Shown here: positions 13,384 through 18,833 of the stretch, piece after piece | Layout of the letters: every line of letters begins with the position of its first letter | Numbering within the stretch: position 1 is the stretch's first letter | NCBI GenBank assembly: GCA_025464695.1 | Contig: JAODNQ010000260.1 | Span: 1 to 18,833, forward strand | From: Frankiales bacterium | GTDB taxonomy: Bacteria; Actinomycetota; Actinomycetes; Mycobacteriales; SCTD01 | Direction: 5' to 3' | Length of the DNA stretch: 18,833 nt | The notes under the pieces: model-generated | Databases searched by the model: none | What the model was told of the DNA's origin: nothing | The model's input: only the letters and a program-made list of their open reading frames with translations | Made by a program: the position numbers and the translations under genes

Positions 13384-14603
13384 CAGGCGCAGCTGTAGCC
13401 GGAGCCGCCGGTGAGCTCGCCCCAGAGCACGTCGTAGCCCGGTTCGGGGTCGTCGGGGTCGTGCACGCCGTCGACCAGCGACGTCGGGTGCCCCGCGAGC
13501 AGCGCCACCCACTCGTCCTTGGTCACCTGCGCCTCCCAGACCGTGTTGGCCCGCGCCCGCACCAGGGTCAGGTAGTCGCGCAGGAACACCCAGCGGGTGC
13601 CGTCGACCTGCTGCCCCGCGGTGAAGGGGTCCCCGACGGCGTCGCGGTAGGCCAGCAGCGGCAGGTCGACCCCCGCGGCGATCGGCAGGCCGACCCACTT
13701 CCAGGCGCGGGTGTTGACGTCGAGCAGCAGGTGCTCGCCGGTCTCGGCGTGCTGGACGAACTCGATCTCGCTGATGCCGCTGTAGCCGAGCTCCTGCAGC
13801 ACCCGCACGCCGGCGTCGGCCAGGGAGGCGTCCCACTGCGCGTCGGCCAGGCACGACGTCCCGAAGTCGGGCGGCCACTGCTCGAGCTTGCGGCCGGTGA
13901 AGACCCCGCGCGGGGTGCCGTCGGGGGACAGGTAGGACGCGACCGACCAGAAGCCGCCCGGCTCGGTCGGCACCCACTCCTGGGCGACCAGGGTCAGCCC
14001 GAGAGCGGCGCACTCGGCCACCCGGGCGCGGAACTCCGCCGGGTCCTGCACGACGAAGACCTTCGCCGCGAAGGCGTCGTAGAAGCCGCGGCTGTCGTCA
14101 GGCTTGAGCACGCAGGGGTACGGGACGTCCTCCGCCGGGTCCCCTTCGTCGAGGTACCAGGACCGGGGGCAGGCGACGCCGAGCGCCTCGCACGCCCGGT
14201 ACAGGTCTGTCTTGGACAGCGCCCGCCGGACGACGTCGTGGGGCGCGAACGGGTACCGGTAGTGCTCCTCGAGCCGGTCCCGGTGCTTCGCGAGGGCGAG
14301 CACCCAGTCGTCGTTGGTGGGGAACAGCACGGGGCGCTCGGCGAAGGAGGGACCCAGCGCCGCGAGGTGGTCGGCGAGGGCGCTGCCGCCGTCGACGTCC
14401 GGGCCCGGCACGAGGCCCAGGCCGGCGAGGTACCGGCTGTGCTGGCCCAGCCCGCCGCGCTCCTTGTCCAGCCCGACCACGGGGACCCCCGCGCGGCCCA
14501 GGCTGCGCGCCACCGCGAGGCCGGTCACGTGCGTGTTCATCACCAGGGCCGGCACCCCCTCCAGCGACGACGCGAGGACCTGCTGACCGGAGAGCGCGAG
14601 CAC
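13380..14603 (-). CDS. ATP-grasp domain carboxylate-amine ligase-like protein
   Basis: This 407-residue cytoplasmic protein begins with a Rossmann-like pre-ATP-grasp domain (PALVMNTHVTGLAVARSLG, about residues 17-35). The ATP-grasp fold follows: YPCVLKPDDSRGFYDAF is the nucleotide-binding Lys strand, EWVPTEPGG the hinge region, and EIEFVQHAETGEHLLLDVNTRAWKW the Mg-binding acidic strand with the Glu/Asp-X-Asn pattern. It probably joins a carboxylate to an amine or thiol through an acyl phosphate; the substrate is unknown. The chain ends in GYSCAC, an unusual Cys-X-Cys tail. GTG at 14603 was chosen because TACGCT lies 6 nt upstream, suggesting a leaderless message; a GTG at VPALV is an alternative but would cut into the first strand. 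It is divergent from the 143-residue orphan. Confidence 0.82.
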   Translation of the reverse strand: MLALSGQQVLASSLEGVPALVMNTHVTGLAVARSLGRAGVPVVGLDKERGGLGQHSRYLAGLGLVPGPDVDGGSALADHLAALGPSFAERPVLFPTNDDWVLALAKHRDRLEEHYRYPFAPHDVVRRALSKTDLYRACEALGVACPRSWYLDEGDPAEDVPYPCVLKPDDSRGFYDAFAAKVFVVQDPAEFRARVAECAALGLTLVAQEWVPTEPGGFWSVASYLSPDGTPRGVFTGRKLEQWPPDFGTSCLADAQWDASLADAGVRVLQELGYSGISEIEFVQHAETGEHLLLDVNTRAWKWVGLPIAAGVDLPLLAYRDAVGDPFTAGQQVDGTRWVFLRDYLTLVRARANTVWEAQVTKDEWVALLAGHPTSLVDGVHDPDDPEPGYDVLWGELTGGSGYSCAC

Positions 14604-14609
14604 GCGCGC

Positions 14610-14615
14610 AGCGTA
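14610..14615 (-). promoter_or_regulatory. -10 element (TACGCT) for leaderless transcription of the ATP-grasp gene
   Basis: TACGCT on the minus strand fits TAnnnT and is separated by GCGCGC (6 nt) from the GTG start. The spacing matches the other leaderless candidates in the window and supports the chosen start. Confidence 0.5.
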
Positions 14616-14681
14616 GGCGGGTGATGGACAGCCCCGGCGATCACGAGGAGGGTGCGGCCTCACCCAGGACGGGAGACGCAC

Positions 14682-15113
14682 GTGAAGGAGACACGGACGC
14701 TCGAGGAGCTCTGGGCGGTGTACCGCGAGCACCTGGCCAGTCCCGGCAGGTGGCCGGCGGCCTTCCCGCTGCTGTCCGACGGGCGCGTGGAGGAGGGCCT
14801 CGTCGTGTGGTCGCAGTCCGGCGAGATCCAAGGGCGGACCACAGGCTCCCGGCAGCGCTGCAAGAGCACCGGCTGCCCCGGCTGGCTCGTCGGCGTCTCC
14901 TGGGAAACCGGGCAGTGCCTCTTCCCGTGCAGCGAGGGCTGGTCGTACGACTCCGTCGGGCAAGGCGTCCGCATCTCGGGGGGCGGCGAGATCAGCGCCC
15001 GCGTCATCTGTCCCAAACCGTGGGGGATCGACCCCCGGCCCCGGCAGGACTGGCCCGACCCGGCCTCGCTGCAGGGCAAGGGCTTCGGTGTGACGCCCCT
15101 GACCGTCGTGTGA
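14682..15113 (+). CDS. Hypothetical cysteine-containing protein, 143 aa
   Basis: I do not recognise the family. The protein starts at GTG 14682, with GGGAG at 14671-14675 at suitable spacing. It begins with an acidic helix (KETRTLEELWAVYREH) and then has Cys-X4-Cys (RCKSTGCPGW) and Cys-X3-Cys (QCLFPCSEGW) about 18 residues apart, rich in Gly and Trp. This could be a small metal-binding or disulfide-bonded domain; another Cys lies in ARVICPKPWG. No signal peptide. Base use is slightly less GC-biased at third positions than its neighbours, which may mean more recent acquisition. It is divergent from the ATP-grasp gene (78-bp gap) and 45 bp before the hydrolase on the same strand. Confidence 0.65.
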   Translation: MKETRTLEELWAVYREHLASPGRWPAAFPLLSDGRVEEGLVVWSQSGEIQGRTTGSRQRCKSTGCPGWLVGVSWETGQCLFPCSEGWSYDSVGQGVRISGGGEISARVICPKPWGIDPRPRQDWPDPASLQGKGFGVTPLTVV

Positions 15114-15158
15114 GCGGGTCGACGGAGTGGTCCGCCCACAGGTGGTGACACTGGACGG

Positions 15159-16034
15159 ATGAGCCGTCGCCGTCAGGGCCCGGTCGGGGCGCCCGTCCCG
15201 CCGCTGCCCTTCCCGCCCGCCCGCACCGTCGTCGTCCCGGACAGGGGCGAGTTCCTCGTCCGTGACTCCGGGGGCACCGCGCGCCCGGTCCTGCTGGTCC
15301 ACGGCTGGATGTTCCCCTCGGACCTCAACTGGGCCCAGACGTACGGCCCCCTGCAGGCCGCGGGCTACCGCGTTCTCGCGATGGACCTGCGCGGTCACGG
15401 CCGGGGCCTGCGGGCCTCCGACCCGTTCCGGCTGCAGGACTGCGCCGATGACGCCGCCGGCGTGCTGACCGAGCTCGACCTGACCGACGTGCTGGTGGTG
15501 GGCTACTCGATGGGCGGCCCGGTCACCCAGCTGCTCGCCCGTCGCCACCCGGAGCGGATCGGTGGCTTCGTGCTCTGCGCGACGGCGCTCGACTGGAGCG
15601 ACCCGCGGCAGAAGGCGTTCTGGCGGACGATGGGCGGGCTGCGCCTGCTGCTGGGGCTGTTCCCGACCGGCTCCTGGCGGACCGGCCTGCGGCTGGCCGG
15701 CACGCCCTCGGCGGAGAGCGCCTGGGTCGCGGGGGAGCTGGCCCGGGGCAGCGCCCGCGACCTCGCCGAGGCCGGTCGGGAGCTCGGCCGCTTCGACAGC
15801 AGCGGCTGGGCGGGGGAGCTCCAGCCGCCCGCCGCCGTGCTCGTCACCACCCGCGACCGGCTGGTGCCCCCGCGCAAGCAGCGGGCCCTCGCCGACGCCC
15901 TGGGTGTGGCACCCCGCCTGCTCGATGCCGACCACGACGCCTGCTCCGTCGACGCCGCCCGCTTCGTCGCGCTCCTGCAGGAGTGCCTGCGCGACGTCGC
16001 CGACCCGGTCAGGTCAGCGGCTCGACCCGCCTGA
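15159..16034 (+). CDS. Alpha/beta hydrolase
   Basis: This 291-residue protein has the classic fold: VLLVHGW (oxyanion HG), MDLRGHGRG, the nucleophile elbow GYSMGG with Ser117, the acid in TTRDRLVPP (Asp233), and His259 in DADHDA, giving a complete Ser-Asp-His triad. Such enzymes hydrolyse esters, epoxides, lactones or related bonds; the substrate cannot be assigned. The N-terminal 25 or so residues are Pro/Arg-rich and not a signal peptide. ATG at 15159 lacks a clear ribosome binding site. The last 26 bp overlap the convergent 67-residue gene. Confidence 0.9.
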   Translation: MSRRRQGPVGAPVPPLPFPPARTVVVPDRGEFLVRDSGGTARPVLLVHGWMFPSDLNWAQTYGPLQAAGYRVLAMDLRGHGRGLRASDPFRLQDCADDAAGVLTELDLTDVLVVGYSMGGPVTQLLARRHPERIGGFVLCATALDWSDPRQKAFWRTMGGLRLLLGLFPTGSWRTGLRLAGTPSAESAWVAGELARGSARDLAEAGRELGRFDSSGWAGELQPPAAVLVTTRDRLVPPRKQRALADALGVAPRLLDADHDACSVDAARFVALLQECLRDVADPVRSAARPA

Positions 16035-16212
16035 GGAAGCCCCGCGCCGCCAGGAAGCCCGCCAGCGTGTCGCGGTGCTCCTCGCACGCCACCCAGGTCT
16101 TCTCCCGTCCCGGCACGTGCAGGCTCGGGTTGTTCCAGACCAGCACGTGCACCGCGGCCTCGCGGCACCCCTTCGAGGAGCAGATCGGGGGCTCGTCGTC
16201 GGGCTCGGTCAT
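16009..16212 (-). CDS. Small conserved Cys/His protein, 67 aa
   Basis: This 67-residue protein starts at ATG 16212 and carries ICSSKGC near the N-terminus and WVACEEHRDTLAGFL in the second half, so Cys-X4-Cys and Cys-X2-His could make a zinc site. I recognise this as a common small actinobacterial family of unknown function, though automatic annotation of it is unreliable. WNNPSLH and PGREKTW lie between the motifs. It overlaps the end of the hydrolase antisense by 26 bp and is divergent from the acyltransferase (37-bp gap). Confidence 0.75.
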   Translation of the reverse strand: MTEPDDEPPICSSKGCREAAVHVLVWNNPSLHVPGREKTWVACEEHRDTLAGFLAARGFLRRVEPLT

Positions 16213-16235
16213 GGGCCCCTGACTACCACTGCGGC

Positions 16236-16241
16236 TAGCGT
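16236..16241 (+). promoter_or_regulatory. Possible -10 element (TAGCGT) of the acyltransferase gene
   Basis: TAGCGT fits TAnnnT and ends 8 nt before the GTG at 16250, so the transcript could be leaderless or nearly so. No -35 was recognised and the gap to the divergent small gene is only 37 bp. Confidence 0.4.
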
Positions 16242-16249
16242 GGCTCCTC

Positions 16250-16933
16250 GTGATCGCCCGTCTGGCCGCCCTGTCCCCGTCCCTCGTGGGCCGCCTGGCC
16301 GACGTCGACTGGGAACGCCGCCGCACCGAGGTGCGCTGGCACGTCGCCGGCGTCCGGCAGGGCGCCAAGGCGCGCTGGTCGCTGCGCCGCACCAGCCGGG
16401 TCGGGCGGCGCGCGCAGGTGCTGGGCAACCCCAACGTCGACGCCACCGACCTCGTCGTCGGGGACGACTTCAAGGTGTGGTCCGGCCACCGCAAGACCCT
16501 CATCAGCGGCTGGGGCCCGATCCGGATCGGCTCGCGGGTCTTCGTCAACTGCGGCACGGTCATCATCGCGGTGAAGGGCATCGAGATCGGCGACGACGTC
16601 GCCTTCGCCAACGAGGTCATGGTCCTCGACAGCGACAGCCACGGGGTCGAGGGGCGGCCGCACGTCGAGGCGCCGGTGCGCATCGGCGACGGCACCTGGC
16701 TCGGCGCCCGGGCGATGGTGCTGCCGGGCGTGACCATCGGCAAGCGCGTGCTCGTCGCGGCCGGTGCCGTCGTCACCCGGGACGTGCCCGACGACGTCCT
16801 GGTCGCGGGCAACCCCGCCCGGGTCGTCCGCGCCCTGACCTACCCGGCCGGCTGCCGCCGGGCCTGGCACGACGCCTGGTGCCCCTGCCCGAAGGTCACC
16901 GAGCTCGCCGAGGAGCAGGACCAGAGCGCCTGA
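16250..16933 (+). CDS. Hexapeptide-repeat (left-handed beta-helix) acyltransferase
   Basis: This 227-residue protein has a basic helical N-terminus and then hexapeptide turns: IRIGSRVFVNCGTVI, IEIGDDVAFANEVMVLDSDSHG, VRIGDGTWLGARAMVLPGVTIGKRVLVAAGAVVTRDV and VAGNPARVVRAL. This is the xenobiotic/maltose O-acetyltransferase type that acylates sugars or other acceptors with acetyl-CoA as a trimer. His131 in DSDSHG matches the catalytic His position. The C-terminal extension contains a Cys-rich CPCPK motif (WHDAWCPCPKV), unusual for the family. Start is GTG 16250. It is followed 14 bp later by the DUF2071 gene, so the two are probably co-transcribed. Confidence 0.88.
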   Translation: MIARLAALSPSLVGRLADVDWERRRTEVRWHVAGVRQGAKARWSLRRTSRVGRRAQVLGNPNVDATDLVVGDDFKVWSGHRKTLISGWGPIRIGSRVFVNCGTVIIAVKGIEIGDDVAFANEVMVLDSDSHGVEGRPHVEAPVRIGDGTWLGARAMVLPGVTIGKRVLVAAGAVVTRDVPDDVLVAGNPARVVRALTYPAGCRRAWHDAWCPCPKVTELAEEQDQSA

Positions 16934-16947
16934 CCCACGATGGTCCG

Positions 16948-17682
16948 GTGACCGTCGAGCCGCTCAGCGCCACCCCGCTGCACCCGGTGCGCCGGGCCGT
17001 GTTCACGCAGCACTGGGGCGAGCTCGCGTTCCTGCACTGGCCGGTCGACCCCGCGCTCGTCGCGCCGCTGCTGCCGCCCGGCACGGTGCCGGACGTCGTC
17101 GACGGGCGCACCTGGGTCGGGCTGGTGCCGTTCGTCATGTCCGGCGTCGGCATCCTCGGGACCCCGCCGCTGCCGTACCTGTCGCGGTTCGCCGAGACGA
17201 ACGTGCGGCTGTACGCGGTCGATGCCGACGGACGCCGTGGAGTGGTCTTCCGGTCCCTCGAGGCGGCCCGGCTGCTCCCGGTGCTGGCCGCCCGCTGGAC
17301 CTACCACCTGCCGTACCTGTGGGCGCGGATGCGCTACGAGAGCGTCGGCGACGTCCGGACCTACACGACGTCGCGCCGCTGGCCGGGACCGCGGGGCACC
17401 GGCGGGACGGTGTCGCTGCGGGTGGGCGCCCGGGTGGCGTCCGACCCGCTGGCCGACTTCCTCACGGCGCGCTGGGGCCTCTACTCGACCTGGTACGGCG
17501 GCCGCACGGCGTGGGCCCCGGTCGAGCACCCGCCCTGGCCGCTGCACGCCGCCGAGCTCCTGCACCTGTCCGACGACCTCGTGCCCGCGGCCGGTCTGCC
17601 GCGGCCCGAGGGGGCGCCGCACGTGCTGTGGTCGCCGGGGGTCGACGTCCGCATCGGCCGACCGGTGCTGCTGCCCCGCTGA
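16948..17682 (+). CDS. DUF2071 (YqjF-like) protein
   Basis: This 244-residue protein matches the DUF2071/YqjF family by overall pattern: QHWGELAFLHWPVDPALVAPLLPPG near the N-terminus, then DGRTWVGLVPFVMSGV, PYLSRFAETNVRLYAV, the mid-region RYESVGDVRTY and FLTARWGLYSTWYGG. The biochemical function of the family is unknown. Start is GTG 16948 with no strong ribosome binding site; the preceding stop is 14 bp away, implying an operon with the acyltransferase. It converges on the quinone oxidoreductase with a 1-bp gap. Confidence 0.85.
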   Translation: MTVEPLSATPLHPVRRAVFTQHWGELAFLHWPVDPALVAPLLPPGTVPDVVDGRTWVGLVPFVMSGVGILGTPPLPYLSRFAETNVRLYAVDADGRRGVVFRSLEAARLLPVLAARWTYHLPYLWARMRYESVGDVRTYTTSRRWPGPRGTGGTVSLRVGARVASDPLADFLTARWGLYSTWYGGRTAWAPVEHPPWPLHAAELLHLSDDLVPAAGLPRPEGAPHVLWSPGVDVRIGRPVLLPR

Positions 17683-17683
17683 G

Positions 17684-18636
17684 CTATCGGGTGCAGTCCA
17701 GGACGAGCTTTCCGGTGCTGCTGCGGTCGCGCAGCGCCTCGTGCGCCCGGTGCGCCTCGCTCAGCGGGTAGCTCTCGCCGACCACGGGGCGCAGGGTGCC
17801 GGCCTCGACCATCGCGAGCAGCTCGGCCATCTGCGGCTGCAGCATCTCCGGCCGCGTCAAGCAGTGCGCCAGCCAGAACCCGACGACGGCGCGGCTGCGG
17901 CCCATGAGCCCCCCGACGTCGACCGGGGACGGCGCCTCCCGGGACGCCATGCCGAACACGGCGAGCCGCCCGAACGGCGCGAGGGCGGCGAGCGACGCGT
18001 CGGTGGTCCGGCCCCCGACCATCTCCAGGACGACGTCGACCTTGCGGCCGCCGTTGGCCTGCTCCAGGGCGCCCTTGAGGTCCGGCTCACCGGCGAGCAC
18101 CCCGGCGTCGGCGCCGAGGCTCGCGGCGAGGTCGAGCTTGTCCTGCGGCGACGCGACGGCGATCACCCGTCCGGCACCCCACGCCTTCGCGAGCTGCACC
18201 GCGAGCGTGCCGACGCCGCCCGCCGCGGCGTGGACGACGACGGACTCGCCGGGTGCGAGGTGGGTGCTGGTGCGCAGGAGTGCCAGGCGGTGAGCCCCTG
18301 GACCATCAGCGAGAGCGCCTGGCCGTCGCTGACGGCGTCGGGCAGGGGGAACGACAGGTCGGGCAGCACCAGGGCCTTCTGGGCGTAGCCGCCCGCCATC
18401 GCGAACGCCGCCACGCGCGTGCCGTCCTCCAGCCGCCCGACGACCTCCGTGCCCGGCACCAGCGGCAAGGTCGTGCGCGACAGGTAGGAGTCCTCGACCT
18501 GGTGCGTGTCGGCGTAGTTCACGCCGGCGCTCGTGACGTCGCAGAGCTGCCAGCCGTCCCCGGGCACGGGGTCGGGCAGCTCGGTCGGGTGCAGGACCTC
18601 GGGTCCGCCGAAGGCGGTGATCTGGATGGCGCGCAT
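17684..18636 (-). pseudogene. Quinone oxidoreductase / zinc-type dehydrogenase (MDR family), disrupted by a one-base frameshift
   Basis: Two overlapping minus-strand frames encode the halves of one protein. The N-terminal half (from ATG 18636: MRAIQITAFGGPEVLHPTELPDPVPGD, GroES-like domain) is in frame until GLTAWH. The C-terminal half (VQLAKAWGAGRVIAVASPQDKLDLAASLGAD to the stop at 17684) lies in another frame. Adding one base near 18280 restores the expected LLRTSTHLAPGESVVVHAA and the nucleotide-binding AAGGVGTLAVQ, giving about 317 residues, the normal length for NADPH:quinone oxidoreductases. Both halves are well conserved with good codon bias, so the lesion is either recent or a sequencing error in a GC run. 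TAGGGT ends 6 nt before the ATG. Confidence 0.85.
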
Positions 18637-18642
18637 CCGGGG

Positions 18643-18648
18643 ACCCTA
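18643..18648 (-). promoter_or_regulatory. -10 element (TAGGGT) for leaderless transcription of the quinone oxidoreductase
   Basis: TAGGGT on the minus strand is followed by CCCCGG (6 nt) and the ATG at 18636, the same layout as at the SfnG-like gene. Confidence 0.6.
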
Positions 18649-18656
18649 CGTGCGGC

Positions 18657-18833
18657 TCAGCCGACGGCGACCCGCCGCGAGCGGGCCTCGGCCTGCTGAG
18701 CCGCGCCGACGCTCACGAGCGTGATGGCGGCGACGACGACGAGGGCTGCGGGCAGCTGCTCCGGGCGCTGACCCCGGCGGGGGAGCAGGGCGACGGCGGC
18801 CGGCGGGGCCGCGGCGGCGAGGGGGCGCAGGCC
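18657..18833 (-). CDS. Probable membrane protein, C-terminal fragment (5' end outside window)
   Basis: A minus-strand frame open from the window edge stops at 18657, giving 58 visible residues. It includes a hydrophobic stretch LPAALVVVAAITLVSVGAA, a likely final membrane helix, followed by a basic tail ARSRRVAVG, typical of an inside C-terminus. The preceding part is Ala/Pro-rich. The family cannot be named. It would be 20 bp upstream of the quinone oxidoreductase start, on the same strand. Confidence 0.45.
   Translation of the reverse strand, partial: GLRPLAAAAPPAAVALLPRRGQRPEQLPAALVVVAAITLVSVGAAQQAEARSRRVAVG

Noticed and set aside
18163..18300. Programmed frameshifting in the quinone oxidoreductase.
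   Set aside because: No slippery heptamer or downstream structure is evident, and this enzyme family is not known to use frameshifting; mutation or sequencing error is simpler.
1..18833. CRISPR arrays, insertion sequences, integrases, attachment sites or phage genes.
   Set aside because: I saw no regularly spaced repeats, transposase or integrase motifs, or terminal inverted repeats with target duplications.

Overview
The window is very GC-rich (by eye over 70%), with strong third-position G/C bias, many GTG starts, short intergenic gaps and gene families typical of Actinobacteria. These include a HemD/winged-helix regulator of the NnaR type, an SfnG-like flavin monooxygenase and a 67-residue Cys/His protein. 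I read it as a chromosomal segment of a high-GC actinobacterium; a Geodermatophilales-like or Frankia-like relative is possible, but the genus cannot be fixed from sequence alone. I see no integrase, transposase, CRISPR array, tRNA or rRNA.

Left end (1-2245): the C-terminal tail of a nucleotidyltransferase-like protein converges on a DHA2-family drug efflux transporter. The transporter is divergent from a TetR regulator, and the gap between them holds a near-perfect palindrome that is the likely TetR operator.

Core (2262-10532): an assimilatory nitrate/nitrite reduction locus. A regulator made of a HemD-like domain plus an OmpR-type winged helix (NnaR type) is transcribed away from a four-gene operon: Mo-bisMGD nitrate reductase (nasA), its FAD/[2Fe-2S] electron-transfer partner (nasB), and NADH-dependent siroheme nitrite reductase (nirB, nirD). 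All three junctions are ATGA overlaps, so translation is probably coupled. The divergent promoter region carries an 11-bp-period direct repeat (GTTGCGGG twice), the arrangement bound by OmpR-type proteins, plus a TGTCA-N6-TGACA dyad. Together the operon would reduce nitrate to nitrite to ammonium; the nitrate transporter and siroheme/Mo-cofactor genes are not in view. A small cysteine-rich protein of unknown function follows nirD.

Middle (10548-13383): an SfnG-like flavin-dependent monooxygenase gene is divergent from a 420-residue, alanine-rich, phasin/LEA-like helical protein. A strong 13-bp hairpin terminator and a small hypothetical gene follow.

Right part (13380-18833): an ATP-grasp ligase, a divergent cysteine-containing orphan, an alpha/beta hydrolase, a 67-residue Cys/His protein, a hexapeptide-repeat acyltransferase, a DUF2071 (YqjF-like) protein, a quinone oxidoreductase broken by a one-base deletion, and the C-terminal end of a probable membrane protein. 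Three minus-strand genes (monooxygenase, ATP-grasp, quinone oxidoreductase) show a TAnnnT hexamer exactly 6 nt before the start codon, the signature of leaderless transcripts.

Nothing here is clearly a new defence or mobile system. The items most worth a second look are the regulator-plus-direct-repeat arrangement at the nitrate locus, the cysteine-rich protein behind nirD, the repeat-bearing helical protein and its upstream dyad, and the leaderless-promoter pattern.
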